Shown piece after piece: positions 31,777 through 40,591 of a DNA stretch of 64,000 nt. Source of the DNA: Streptomyces sp. NBC_01016 (GTDB lineage: Bacteria > Actinomycetota > Actinomycetes > Streptomycetales > Streptomycetaceae); assembly GCF_026341035.1 (NCBI RefSeq), contig NZ_JAPEOQ010000002.1, forward strand, positions 2,914,001-2,978,000, written 5' to 3'. The notes below the pieces were generated by a model that had not been told where the DNA came from, searched no databases, and saw nothing but the letters and a program-made list of their open reading frames with translations. Each line of letters opens with the position of its first letter. Within the stretch, counting starts at the first letter, position 1. The translations under genes and the position numbers were made by a program.

Positions 31777-31850
31777 GTGCGTCATACATAGAGAGTGCAT
31801 CATGCACAGACGGTGCATGATGCACTCTTGTTGAACGGTGCATTGTGCAG
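31777..31850. promoter_or_regulatory. Array of four GTGCATnATGCAC-type dyads before the P450
   Basis: Copies start at 31777 (degenerate, GTGCGTCATACAT), 31795 (GTGCATCATGCAC), 31813 (GTGCATGATGCAC) and 31838 (GTGCATTGTGCAG). The first three are spaced 18 bp apart, the last 25 bp. They fill the 190-bp gap between the SARP and P450 genes. The regularity and palindromy indicate an operator array; which regulator binds cannot be told. Confidence 0.65.
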
Positions 31851-31906
31851 GCCCTTTCGCCACCGTGGACACCTGCCGCCGCCTCCACCCCACGAGGAGC
31901 CGCACC

Positions 31907-33166
31907 ATGACCGACCAGGCCGAACACGCCTACGCCCAACCGCCCGTCAGCCTGCCGCTGTCGGGAGACACCCCGCTCGAACCGCCCGCCGTGTGGGAGG
32001 AGTTGCGCGCCCGGTGCCCCGTCGCCCGCGCCACGCTGCCCAGCGGTGACACGGCCGTCTATCTGACCCGGTACGACGACGTCCGGGGTCTGCTCGCCGA
32101 CCCCCGGTTCGTCCGCCCCACGGAGGAGGACAACGCCGCCCGGATGGCACCCGAGGGTGCCGGGGGAGCCGCCGCCACCGGTAGTTCCGCCGTCGCGCAC
32201 CCCACCAAGGGCGAACCGCACCAGCGTTGGCGCCGTCAGGTGGGCCGCTACTTCACCGCCAAGCGGATGACCGCCCTGCGCCCCGCCATGACCCGCCTCG
32301 CCGAGGGTCTCGTGGACGCCATGCTCGCCGATGGCGCCCCCGCCGACCTGCGGGCGAGCCTCGGCTTCCCGTTCCCCGTCTACGTCATCTGCGACCTCCT
32401 CGGGGTGCCCGCGGAGGACCGGGACCGCTTCTCCGGCTGGTCCGACAGCTTCCTCAGCGTCACTCGCTACAGCGCCGACGAAATCCGTACCGCCCAGGCG
32501 GAGTTCGTCGCCTACATGTCCGCGCACATCGCCGCCAAGCGCGCCGAACCCGCCGACGACCTCCTCAGTGTTCTCATCACGCAGAGCGAAGAAGCGGGCG
32601 GCGCGGGGAGCGAGAGCGAAGGCGGCGGCCTGAGCGACGACGAACTCGTGTCCACCGGCATGGGACTGCTCGTCGCCGGCCACGAGACCACCGCCAACTC
32701 GATCGGCAAGATGGTCTCCCTGCTGCTCGACGACCGCGGCCGCTGGGAGAGCCTGCTGGCCGACCCGTCGTTGGTGCGCACCGCCGTCGAGGAGTCCCTG
32801 CGCTTCGACAGCAACCTCGGCTTCGGGCTGCGCCGTTACCTCGGCGAGGATGCCGAGGTCGGCGGGCAGGTCGTCCCGGCGGGCAGCACGGTCGTGTGCA
32901 GCATGCCGGCCGCCAACCGCGACGAGCGCGCCTTCACCGGCGCCGACGCCATGGATCTCGCCCGCACCCCGAACCCCCACCTCACCTTCGGCGTGGGACC
33001 GCACTCCTGCCTCGGCCAGGCACTGGCCCGCACCGAACTCCAGGTCGTCCTGGAGGTCCTGCTGTCCCGCGTCCCCACCCTGCGCCTCGCCGTCCCCGCC
33101 GCCGAACTCCGCAAGACGGAGGGCCTCCTGGTGGGTGGCCTGAGCGAAGTCCCCGTCAGCTGGTGA
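31907..33166 (+). CDS. Cytochrome P450
   Basis: 419 aa from the ATG at 31907 with GAGGAG. All signatures are present: I-helix GLLVAGHETTANS, K-helix EESLR (ExxR), and heme loop FGVGPHSCLGQALARTEL with Cys368 as thiolate ligand. Class I bacterial P450, fed electrons by a ferredoxin; a 66-aa ferredoxin gene follows 74 bp downstream. In butenolide signal clusters a P450 hydroxylates the acyl chain, a reasonable role here. It sits behind the TGCAT dyad array. Confidence 0.92.
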   Translation: MTDQAEHAYAQPPVSLPLSGDTPLEPPAVWEELRARCPVARATLPSGDTAVYLTRYDDVRGLLADPRFVRPTEEDNAARMAPEGAGGAAATGSSAVAHPTKGEPHQRWRRQVGRYFTAKRMTALRPAMTRLAEGLVDAMLADGAPADLRASLGFPFPVYVICDLLGVPAEDRDRFSGWSDSFLSVTRYSADEIRTAQAEFVAYMSAHIAAKRAEPADDLLSVLITQSEEAGGAGSESEGGGLSDDELVSTGMGLLVAGHETTANSIGKMVSLLLDDRGRWESLLADPSLVRTAVEESLRFDSNLGFGLRRYLGEDAEVGGQVVPAGSTVVCSMPAANRDERAFTGADAMDLARTPNPHLTFGVGPHSCLGQALARTELQVVLEVLLSRVPTLRLAVPAAELRKTEGLLVGGLSEVPVSW

Positions 33167-33240
33167 GTCCGCTGGTGACCCCTGGACCTGTAGCCCCGAC
33201 GACCCCGACAACCCCGATAGCCCCGTAGAGGAGACGGACC

Positions 33241-33441
33241 GTGAAACTCACCGTCGACCAGGACAAGTGCTGCGGCGCCGGTGCCTGCGTCCTGTCCGCG
33301 CCGGAGGTATTCGACCAGCGCGACGAGGACGGCATCGTGACCCTCCTGACCCCCGAACCCGGCTCCGAGCACCACGCTGCCGTACGCGAAGCGGCGGCCA
33401 TGTGTCCCACCGCGGCGATCGGTGTGAGGGAATCCGGCTGA
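33241..33441 (+). CDS. [3Fe-4S]-type ferredoxin, P450 partner
   Basis: 66 aa. MKLTVDQDKCCGAGACVLSA gives cysteines 10, 11 and 16, with Cys55 in AAMCPTAAI. This spacing, with the usual fourth ligand missing, is the small actinobacterial ferredoxin that serves P450s. It follows the P450 directly and is preceded by GAGGAGA. Confidence 0.9.
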   Translation: MKLTVDQDKCCGAGACVLSAPEVFDQRDEDGIVTLLTPEPGSEHHAAVREAAAMCPTAAIGVRESG

Positions 33442-33606
33442 GCGTCACGAGGTCATGGGCCGCCCTCTCCGTCTCGCCGGTCGCCCCGTCACGACAGCGA
33501 TTTCGGGCACGCCGGACGACGTGTGTCACACAAAGAAGTCATTCGACTACCGTGCGTATCCATCGTGCGGGACTGCCCGCACGCGACTCGATGGAGAGGA
33601 TCGTTC

Positions 33607-34089
33607 ATGACATCCATCCGCCTGCTCGGACGGTCACTCGGACTCGCGTCCGCTTCGCTCGCTGTGGCGGTGGGTGCCCTGGCTGCCCCCGCGGTGGCTC
33701 TGGGCGGTCCGGAGCCACTGCCCACCATGACCGTGGACTTCGGTTACGAGGACGAGCAGCCCAGCGGCAGCGAGGGGCAGCAGTTCGACGGCGATGCCCG
33801 TCTCCTCGATGCCTCGGGAGACGTGGTGGGGCGGTTCTACTACGACTGCACCACGGCGGCGCCCGGGAAGACGACGGTGGGTGCGCTGTGCTCCGGCGCC
33901 TACGTCATCGAGGGGAGGGGTGAGATCTTCACCCAGGCCTTCAAGCCCATCCAGAAGGATGAGGACACCATGCCCCGCCCCACCCGCTCCGCGGTGACCG
34001 GGGGCACGGGTGACTTCAAGGGTGCGAGCGGCCAGGCGACGATGCTGCCGGTCGGTGAACCGGACACCAATACCGTCGTGTTCAACTGA
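33607..34089 (+). CDS. Secreted AOC-barrel-like protein
   Basis: 160 aa, ATG 33607 behind GGAGAGGA. A signal peptide is clear (RLLGRSLGLASASLAVAVG, cleavage near AVALGG). The mature part has the beta-barrel pattern of allene-oxide-cyclase/dirigent-like domains: DGDARLLDASGDVVGRFYYD, CSGAYVIEGRGEIFTQ, AVTGGTGDFKGASGQATM. Actinobacterial relatives are secreted and of unknown function. Two cysteines (CTTAAP..., ALCSGAY) could form a disulfide. Followed by strong hairpins. Confidence 0.75.
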   Translation: MTSIRLLGRSLGLASASLAVAVGALAAPAVALGGPEPLPTMTVDFGYEDEQPSGSEGQQFDGDARLLDASGDVVGRFYYDCTTAAPGKTTVGALCSGAYVIEGRGEIFTQAFKPIQKDEDTMPRPTRSAVTGGTGDFKGASGQATMLPVGEPDTNTVVFN

Positions 34090-34090
34090 C

Positions 34091-34112
34091 GCGCACGCAT
34101 GGCGTCGTGCGC
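34091..34112. terminator. Hairpin just after the AOC-like gene
   Basis: Arms GCGCACG (34091-34097) and CGTGCGC (34106-34112) with an 8-nt loop, directly after the stop codon. Probably a terminator, together with the hairpin at 34136. Confidence 0.55.
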
Positions 34113-34135
34113 GCTCGCACTCTGTACGGCTTTCT

Positions 34136-34164
34136 GGGGCCGGGTGGTTGGACCGCCCGGCCCC
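34136..34164. terminator. GC-rich bidirectional terminator hairpin
   Basis: Arms GGGGCCGGG (34136-34144) and CCCGGCCCC (34156-34164) with an 11-nt loop, between convergent genes (AOC-like and lipoprotein). Suitable for both directions. Confidence 0.65.
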
Positions 34165-34174
34165 GCCGTAGAGA

Positions 34175-34951
34175 TCAGATCTTCGGGGCAGTCACGATCT
34201 TTCCGGTCGGCGCCTTCGCGCCGACGGACGCGCCGAAGTCGGACCACGTGATGGTCTGCATGCCGGTCCCGTTGCTGTACGGCACCTCCTGCCGCAGCAG
34301 GTAGGGCTTGCCCGTGGTCGCGATGCTGAACGTGGCCTTCTTGCTCGGGTCCGTGCCCTTGGCGACGACCGTGGCGACGGGCTGCCCCGCCACCTCCGCG
34401 GCGTCACCCTTCTCCAGCTTGAGGGAGCTCTTCTCCTGCTGGCCGAACTGCTCGACGTGGCAGTAGCTGACGAGCGCCTTCGTGAGCGAGGCGGTCGGTG
34501 AGCCGTGCATCCACTGCTCGGCCTGGATGGTGCCGGCATCGTTCTTCTTGGCCCAGGAGACGAACTTGGAGTCGACCTTGACCCAGACGTCGTTGCCCTT
34601 GCGGATGATTTCGAAGGTGCCCATGTCCGTGAGGTCGACCGTGCCGGTGCACTCCGTGGCGGAGAGCCGGAGGTCGGACTTGGCGTCCGAGCGCGACATG
34701 ACCTCGTGGACCGAACCTGCGGCGGCCTTCGTCTCCAGGCCCTTGGCGCGCAGTTCGGTGGCGGCGAGCTTGTCGGCGCCGTTCGGCTTGGCGTCGGCCT
34801 TGGCCGGCTTGTCCGCGGCGGTCGACGCCTTGCTGTCGGCGTCCGCGGCCTTGTCCGAACCGCTGTTGCAGGCCGTCAGCGACACCAGGGCGGCGGCGCA
34901 GGCGAGCGCGGTGGCGGTGCGGCGGACGGACAGGACGTGCGTGTTGTTCAT
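34175..34951 (-). CDS. Lipoprotein, LppX/LprG-like fold suspected
   Basis: 258 aa from the ATG at 34951 with GGGGAA ahead. The signal peptide ends in a lipobox LVSLTAC, then a Lys/Ala/Asp-rich linker, then a beta-rich domain (CTGTVDLTDMGTFEIIRKGN, DVWVKVDSKFVSWAKK, ATVVAKGTDPSKKATFSIAT, PYLLRQEVPYSNGTGMQTIT, WSDFGASV). The pattern of amphipathic strands and a final WSDFG motif is typical of Streptomyces lipoproteins with an LprG-like half-barrel, which carry hydrophobic ligands at the cell surface. The lipoprotein call is firm; the fold is a guess. Confidence 0.75.
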   Translation of the reverse strand: MNNTHVLSVRRTATALACAAALVSLTACNSGSDKAADADSKASTAADKPAKADAKPNGADKLAATELRAKGLETKAAAGSVHEVMSRSDAKSDLRLSATECTGTVDLTDMGTFEIIRKGNDVWVKVDSKFVSWAKKNDAGTIQAEQWMHGSPTASLTKALVSYCHVEQFGQQEKSSLKLEKGDAAEVAGQPVATVVAKGTDPSKKATFSIATTGKPYLLRQEVPYSNGTGMQTITWSDFGASVGAKAPTGKIVTAPKI

Positions 34952-35281
34952 CAGTTCCCCGTTGTTCCCCGTGAGTGTGTGGTTGCCGTAAGTGGCATGT
35001 GCCGTTCTATCAGTGGGCGGGTGACGCCTCGTAGCGGGGGCTCGACTCAACGTCGTGAACGGCGGTCGTCAAGGGTCGAAATCGGCCTCTCCCTCACCAG
35101 GCGCCACCGCCAAATCACCAGGAACGGAACTTAACGATCCACCCAGCGTCCTCAACTTCCCCTCATGGAAGCCAAGGTTCCGTCATCGACCCCTGCTAGC
35201 TTCTGCGTTCGACTGGCGAAGTGCCGTGAAACGGGGGCTACTTCGCGACGCCTGGTAAGTGTGGACACTTGGGGGAAGACC
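34952..35281. other. Divergent intergenic region, 330 bp
   Basis: Separates the lipoprotein (left) from the TTA-containing secreted protein (right). Holds the GGGGAA and GGGGGAAG ribosome sites and presumably two promoters. An open frame crosses it but shows no coding character. No operator dyad or hairpin stood out. Confidence 0.4.
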
Positions 35282-37738
35282 ATGCGCAGACGCGTCACAA
35301 TGCCACTCAGTGCCTTATTACTCCTGCTCGGAACCGCGGCACCCGCGATCGCGGGCAACGACGAGGACACACCTCCCGGGAAGACGATCTACCGGGACAA
35401 GGCGGTCGACGTCTCCTATCGGCAGCTCGCGGCGGACGATCCGCAGTGGGGCAGGGTTCCGAAGGAGTTGCGCGACAAGTCGACCGAGGGCTCCTACATC
35501 GCGGAGCTCCAGATCAAGAACGTCTCCAAGCGAGACATCACCGACTGGTCCCTGACGTTCGAACTGCCGGACAGGATCACGGCCACCGAGTCGGCGAAGC
35601 TGGATGGTGCCCAGCAGGGCGAGCGCACAACGATCCAGAACGACGCGGCGAACAAGGTGATCGAGCCGGGTACGACCTCGACCCTTTGGTACCGCGCGAA
35701 GGCCGGCGGTACGGCACACACCCCGGCCTGGACGAGCTTCGCGAAGGACGGGGCGCGGCCGACGAAGGACACCGACGGCGACGGGCTCCCGGACGACATG
35801 GAGCAGCGCGCCAAGCTCGACCCGAAGAGCAAGGACACGGACCACGACGGCCTGGCCGACTTCTTCGAACTGGGCAACCGCAGCGACCCGTCCAAGGCGG
35901 ACAGCGACGGCGACGGCGTCCGTGACGGCAAGGAGGACCCGGACGGCGACAAGGTGTCGAACCTGCGCGAGGTGCAGCTCAAGACCTCACCCGGGCGGGC
36001 GGACACCGACGCGGACGGACTGGCCGACGGCAAGGAACTGACCCGGCACACGAGCCCGGCCAACCCCGACACCGACGGCGACGGCGTGGAGGACGGCCAG
36101 GAGACGCGGATCGGGTCCGACCCACGTGCCGCGGAGTCCTCGTTCGACGTGACACGGTCCGCGGACGGCGGAGCCACCACGGCCTCGGCCACGATCAAGG
36201 GACTGAGTCCCAAGCAGGTGTCGACGTTCTCGGTCACCAAGCTCCCGGCCGATCAGCAGCAGTTCCCGAAGTCCACTCCGGGCTACGTGGGCAACGGCTA
36301 CGAGTTCACGGTCGACGGCAAGTTCGACGCAGCGAAGATCTCCTTCAAGGTCGACAAGGTCGCCCCGAAGCAGGCCGGATCGGACTTCAAGCCGGCCGTC
36401 TACGGCTACGACGAGAAGTCCCAGCGCCTGATCAAGCTCGCGGACCAGCGGCTCGACGGCGACACGATCACGGCCACCACCAGCGACTTCTCCAAGTACA
36501 CGGTGCTCGACAGCCGGGCCTTCGACAAGGTGTGGGAGCACACCGACCAAACCGTCCGTAAGGATTCCGCCCAGGAACAGGGCTCGTCGAAGGACACCGA
36601 CAACGACGGCATCAGCGACGGCGACGAGAAGGCGATGCGCGCCGGGAACCTCGTCCAGGGCAATGGTGTGCCGGTGGGCGCGATGGACCCCAAGAACCCG
36701 GATTCGGACGGTGACTCGGTCAAGGACGGCAAGGAGGTCCAGGTCGTCACGGACAAGCTGTCCGGTACGAAGCAGGGGACGCAACAGGGGACCAAGCAGC
36801 TCACCTACGCCAAGCTGACCTCGAACCCGCTGAAGACGGACACGGACGGGGACGGTTCCCGGGACCGTGCCGACCAACACCCGCTGGTCTTCGACGAGTC
36901 GGACATGCTGATCCACCAGTCGGCGAACCGGGAGGGCCGGCGCAAGGAGCCCAACCCCGACGACTTCCAGGTGCCTCCGAGCCGGCTGGTGGCGGACGAC
37001 CTGACGTTCAACGACTACAACTGGGACGAACTGACCGATCTCAGCTGGGACTTCTGGAACGCCTCGATCACCCCCGAGTTCCTGATGTGGGGAGAGTTCA
37101 ACGACATCATGAACTTCGGCAAGGCCGGCGCGGACAGCGGCAATCAGCAGACGGTGGACGACCTGCGCAACGCCTTCCGCTTCGGCCACAACGGGGAGAG
37201 CGCGGGCTCCGTCTCGGTGGACGACGACTACGACCCCGCCCGGTTCCAGCAGGTCGGCTCCGGCAGCGCCCTGTCCCGGGCGGTCGCGGCGTCACCGCAG
37301 GAGAAGACGTACACGGACAAGGCCAAGGAGCTCATCGTCCAGTCCATCAAGGACAACAAGGGCGGGACGGCGCAGTTCCAGCTCCAGGACGACCTGAACC
37401 AGAACCTGCTCTACCAGACGTTCTCCCGGGAAGGTGTGCAGTACCCGGTCTACGACTTCTCCCTCTTCGACGCCAACCAGCGTGCGCTCTCCATCGCCAT
37501 CCACCAGTTCCACGGGCAGACGATCCGGCTGAAGGACTACAAGGTCAGCGGAAACACCTTCTCCGGGAAACTGCTGTTCCACTCCTACGACCACTTCGGA
37601 CTCGACCCCGACGACGAGATCACGAACTACGGCTTCATCGACTGGTTTACGCTGCAGCACTATGAGCGATTCGAGGGGAAGTACGCCCCGCCGATCGCGG
37701 TGGCGGACGTCGAGATACCCATCAATGGTTCGTTCTGA
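35282..37738 (+). CDS. Secreted calcium-repeat protein with DUF3289-like C-terminus
   Basis: 818 aa from the ATG at 35282 behind GGGGGAAG. A signal peptide (MRRRVTMPLSALLLLLGTAA, cleaved near AIAG) leads to a CBM2-like beta domain (YIAELQIKNVSKRDITDWSL ... STLWYRAKA), then thrombospondin type-3 repeats DTDGDGLPDD, DTDHDGLADF, DSDGDGVRDG, DTDADGLADG, DTDGDGVEDG (~170-290) and again at DTDNDGISDGDE to DTDGDGSRD (~440-535), all calcium loops. The C-terminus (HQFHGQTIRLKDYKVSGNTF, YDHFGLDPDDE, WFTLQHYERFEGKYAPPI) resembles DUF3289. Codons 12 and 13 are both TTA. Probably an exported, surface or toxin-like protein; coupled to the membrane protein after it. Confidence 0.75.
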   Translation: MRRRVTMPLSALLLLLGTAAPAIAGNDEDTPPGKTIYRDKAVDVSYRQLAADDPQWGRVPKELRDKSTEGSYIAELQIKNVSKRDITDWSLTFELPDRITATESAKLDGAQQGERTTIQNDAANKVIEPGTTSTLWYRAKAGGTAHTPAWTSFAKDGARPTKDTDGDGLPDDMEQRAKLDPKSKDTDHDGLADFFELGNRSDPSKADSDGDGVRDGKEDPDGDKVSNLREVQLKTSPGRADTDADGLADGKELTRHTSPANPDTDGDGVEDGQETRIGSDPRAAESSFDVTRSADGGATTASATIKGLSPKQVSTFSVTKLPADQQQFPKSTPGYVGNGYEFTVDGKFDAAKISFKVDKVAPKQAGSDFKPAVYGYDEKSQRLIKLADQRLDGDTITATTSDFSKYTVLDSRAFDKVWEHTDQTVRKDSAQEQGSSKDTDNDGISDGDEKAMRAGNLVQGNGVPVGAMDPKNPDSDGDSVKDGKEVQVVTDKLSGTKQGTQQGTKQLTYAKLTSNPLKTDTDGDGSRDRADQHPLVFDESDMLIHQSANREGRRKEPNPDDFQVPPSRLVADDLTFNDYNWDELTDLSWDFWNASITPEFLMWGEFNDIMNFGKAGADSGNQQTVDDLRNAFRFGHNGESAGSVSVDDDYDPARFQQVGSGSALSRAVAASPQEKTYTDKAKELIVQSIKDNKGGTAQFQLQDDLNQNLLYQTFSREGVQYPVYDFSLFDANQRALSIAIHQFHGQTIRLKDYKVSGNTFSGKLLFHSYDHFGLDPDDEITNYGFIDWFTLQHYERFEGKYAPPIAVADVEIPINGSF

Positions 37739-38321
37739 CGCCCTCGAGTTGGAGCGTCGCCGATGGCGGCGCTCGCCGGGCCGGGTTCTGCTCGTCGCGC
37801 TGATCGTGGCGGCGGCGCTGTTCCTGGCCTGGCGGGTCGTCGTCCTCGGACTGCTGGAGGCACACTTCGGCAGCGGGTACGACGACGGGCGGTTCGACAA
37901 GCTGCAGACGGAGTTCGACCGCCGGTCGTCGGCCTTCGCCAAGGCCGACGACCGGATGCGGGAGCTGGCGGCCGCCCACCCGCGGGCCGAACGGATCACC
38001 TGGATCCCGGCGGTGATCTGCGTGCGTGACGCCGGACGGCCCGAATCCTGTAAGCCGACGTCTGCCGAGGACCAGGCGGCGTACAGGGCGCTGTGGGGCG
38101 TCGACGTGATCGTCCGCCAGTCGAAGGACAAGGGGCGCACGTTCTTCCGTTTCTACGGCAACGACCCCCCGCGCTACACGATCATGCACGCCTCCGAGGA
38201 CACGGACGCGGAGGAGTACGCGGACGACCGCGACTTCCGAAGCACGCGGTCGCTGAAGCCGGGGTGGACGATCCTCGGCCCGATCGACGATCTGGACCGT
38301 GAGGATGCCCAATGGCAGTAA
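37725..38321 (+). CDS. Single-pass membrane protein coupled to the DUF3289-like gene
   Basis: 198 aa; its ATG lies 14 bp inside the upstream gene, so it is translated by coupling. A basic N-terminus precedes one membrane helix (VLLVALIVAAALFLAWRVVV), then an extracytoplasmic domain with three Cys (VICVRD, ESCKPT) and YRALWGVDVIVRQSK. No family recognised. The arrangement, secreted protein followed by an overlapping membrane protein, suggests a partner or immunity protein. Its stop codon lies in a 20-bp tandem duplication. Confidence 0.6.
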   Translation: MVRSDALELERRRWRRSPGRVLLVALIVAAALFLAWRVVVLGLLEAHFGSGYDDGRFDKLQTEFDRRSSAFAKADDRMRELAAAHPRAERITWIPAVICVRDAGRPESCKPTSAEDQAAYRALWGVDVIVRQSKDKGRTFFRFYGNDPPRYTIMHASEDTDAEEYADDRDFRSTRSLKPGWTILGPIDDLDREDAQWQ

Positions 38322-38341
38322 CGGATGCCCAATGGCAGTAA
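38302..38341. repeat. 20-bp tandem duplication at a stop codon
   Basis: GGATGCCCAATGGCAGTAA occurs twice head to tail (within 38302-38321 and 38322-38341). The first copy holds the last residues and stop of the 198-aa gene. A recent local slippage. Confidence 0.85.
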
Positions 38342-38422
38342 GAGGGCGCTCTCTTCTGCCCCGGCCGCCCGCCGGAGTCGTCGTGATCAGTCCTCGACCT
38401 TGCTGCGGCTGGGTCGGCCAGG

Positions 38423-38938
38423 TCACTGGACTGCCGGGTTCGGCATGGCGGCCCGGCGCACGGGGTGCTTGCTGAGGATGGAGACCCGGTTGAAGGCGTT
38501 GATGGAGATCGACGCCCAGATCGCGGCGGAGATCTCGGCGTCGTCGAACACCTCCCGGGCCGCGGCGTACGCCGACTCCTGAGCGGCGGCGTCATCCGGG
38601 TGCGTGACTGCTTCGGCCAGGCCGAGCGCCGCCCGCTCCCGGTCGGTGAACACCTCGGTGTCCCGCCATCCCGGCAGCACCCCCAGGCGCAGCGGTGATT
38701 CACCGGCGTGCAGGGCGGCACGGGTGTGCGTGTTGAGGCAGAAGGCGCACCCGTTGATCTGGGACACGCGTACGTTGATCAGCTCCAGCAGGGCGGGCTC
38801 GAGGCCGGCCGCGGCGGCTTCGGCGCGAACCGTCTCGGCGGCGTGCCGGAAGGCCCGGTATGCGTCCGGTGACTGCTTGTCGATGAAGACCCGGCGCCGG
38901 TCCTGCGTGCCCGTGGTGGTCGCTGCTGTGCTGCTCAC
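38423..38938 (-). CDS. AhpD/carboxymuconolactone-decarboxylase-like peroxidase
   Basis: 171 aa from a GTG at 38938 with GGGAGGG. The all-helical family motif is ELINVRVSQINGCAFCLNTH: the Cys-x-x-Cys plus His is the redox centre that reduces peroxides or disulfides. YAAAREVFDDAEISAAIWAS and INAFNRVSI complete the fold. It is divergent from a pirin/GNAT/quinone reductase set, pointing to an oxidative-stress group. Confidence 0.9.
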   Translation of the reverse strand: MSSTAATTTGTQDRRRVFIDKQSPDAYRAFRHAAETVRAEAAAAGLEPALLELINVRVSQINGCAFCLNTHTRAALHAGESPLRLGVLPGWRDTEVFTDRERAALGLAEAVTHPDDAAAQESAYAAAREVFDDAEISAAIWASISINAFNRVSILSKHPVRRAAMPNPAVQ

Positions 38939-39057
38939 TGTGGAGCCCTCCCTCGTTCGTGGCCGCCGGTGCCGGTCGGCAGTGGCGACCTACGCCAATA
39001 TAGTTTACTGTTCAATCACCTTGCTACGGGGAAGATCCACAAAGGGGGAGGAGCGCC

Positions 39058-40047
39058 ATGGCCGCACACGAGCAGACGCCGGTCGAGAACCACCGCACGC
39101 CGGTGACGCCACATCAGAAGACCGCCGACAGCAGGCGGGTGGAGCTGCTGTCGGCCCGCGAGGTGCCACTAGGCGGCCCGCGGGCGATGACCGTACGGCG
39201 CACCCTTCCCCAGCGGGAACGGAGCCTGATCGGTGCGTGGTGCTTCGCCGACCACTACGGGCCCGACGACGTCACCGCCACCGGCGGAATGGATGTCGCG
39301 CCGCATCCGCACATCGGCCTGCAGACGGCGAGTTGGCTGTTCAACGGCGAGATCGAGCATCGCGACAGCCTCGGCACGCACGCCATGGTGCGACCCGGCG
39401 AGCTGAACCTGATGACCGCCGGGCGCGGCATCAGCCACTCCGAGGTGTCCACCCCGGACGCCACCGTCCTGCGCGGTATCCAGCTCTGGATCGCGCTCCC
39501 GGACGCGCACCGCGACGTCGCGCCCGCCTTCCGATACCACGCCCCCGCCACCATCGCCCTGGACGGAGCGGAGGCCAGGGTCTTCCTCGGCACGCTGACC
39601 GGAGACACCTCCCCGGTCCCCACGTACTCCCCGCTGCTCGGCGCGGAACTCGTGCTCGAACCGGGCGCGCACGTCACCCTCGCGGTGGACCCGGCCTTCG
39701 AACACGGGGTCCTGGTCGACGAAGGGGCCGTCCGGGTCGAGGACACCCTCGTACCGCACGCGGAGCTCGGCTACCTGGCCCCGGGCGGAGACACGATCAC
39801 CCTCACCAACGACGCGAGCAGCCCGGCGCGGCTTCTGCTGCTGGGCGGTACACCGTTCGGCGAAGAGATCGTGATGTGGTGGAACTTCATCGGCCGGAGC
39901 CACGAGGACATCGTCGCGGCCCGGGCGGAGTGGGAAGCCGACGCGGAACGCTTCGGCACGGTGTCCGGCTACCCCGGCAACCGCCTGCCGGCCCCCGAAC
40001 TGCCCAACAGCAGGCTGAAGGCACGCGGCAACCGCTCGCCGCACTGA
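39058..40047 (+). CDS. Pirin-family cupin protein
   Basis: 329 aa, ATG with GGGGGAGGAG. The bicupin pattern is clear: PHPHIGLQTASWLFNGEIEH and the following HRDSLG/ITAGRGISHSE region give the metal-binding His/Glu set (H of PHPH, H and E near IEHRDS), and IQLWIALP is typical. Pirins are Fe-dependent; several act as quercetinases or redox-sensing cofactors. Second of a small oxidative-stress set with the GNAT and quinone reductase. Confidence 0.88.
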   Translation: MAAHEQTPVENHRTPVTPHQKTADSRRVELLSAREVPLGGPRAMTVRRTLPQRERSLIGAWCFADHYGPDDVTATGGMDVAPHPHIGLQTASWLFNGEIEHRDSLGTHAMVRPGELNLMTAGRGISHSEVSTPDATVLRGIQLWIALPDAHRDVAPAFRYHAPATIALDGAEARVFLGTLTGDTSPVPTYSPLLGAELVLEPGAHVTLAVDPAFEHGVLVDEGAVRVEDTLVPHAELGYLAPGGDTITLTNDASSPARLLLLGGTPFGEEIVMWWNFIGRSHEDIVAARAEWEADAERFGTVSGYPGNRLPAPELPNSRLKARGNRSPH

Positions 40048-40169
40048 CGGCCCCGGGAACACACCAACACACCAACACGCCAGCACACCAATCCGCCTAC
40101 GCCCCGACACACCAAGGCCCAAGACTCAAGACTCAAGGCCGTCCCGCACGGCACAAGGAGAAAAGAACC

Positions 40170-40508
40170 ATGACATCCGCCACCACTCCGGTCGTCGAAC
40201 ACCGCCCCGACGAGCAGCGCTACGTCATCACGGTCGACGGCGAACAGGCCGGTCTCACCGAGTACCGCGACCGCGACGAGCAACGGGTCTTCTTCCACAC
40301 CGAGGTCGACGACCGCTTCGCCGGACAGGGCCTGGCCTCGACGCTGGTGACCGAGGCCCTGGCCGACGTCCGCGCCGCCGGCAAGCGGGTGGTTCCCGTC
40401 TGCCCCTACTGGGCCAAGTACGTCAAGAAGCGCGAGGAGGAGACGGCCGACGTCGTCGATCCGGTGACCCCGGAGATCATGACGTGGCTGCGAAGCCGGA
40501 TCGGCTGA
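40170..40508 (+). CDS. YjdJ-type GNAT N-acetyltransferase
   Basis: 112 aa from the ATG at 40170 (AAGGAG). The small, GCN5-related domain is intact: YRDRDEQRVFFHTEVDDRFA, GQGLASTLVTEALADVRAAG (acetyl-CoA loop), RVVPVCPYWAKYV (the conserved CPY). These tiny enzymes are half the size of normal GNATs; their acceptor is unknown. Located 122 bp after pirin, with A/C-rich CACCAACAC repeats between them. Confidence 0.88.
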   Translation: MTSATTPVVEHRPDEQRYVITVDGEQAGLTEYRDRDEQRVFFHTEVDDRFAGQGLASTLVTEALADVRAAGKRVVPVCPYWAKYVKKREEETADVVDPVTPEIMTWLRSRIG

Positions 40509-40591
40509 ACGCGGACGGTCTCCCTTCCCGCCCACCGTCTCCTTTCCCGCCCACCGGGAATACGACAAGTCCAGTAGTGATTGGCCAGAAC

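Noticed and set aside
40048..40169. A/C-rich CACCAACAC repeats between pirin and GNAT genes
   Set aside because: Short, irregular low-complexity sequence; no sign of an operator or structure.
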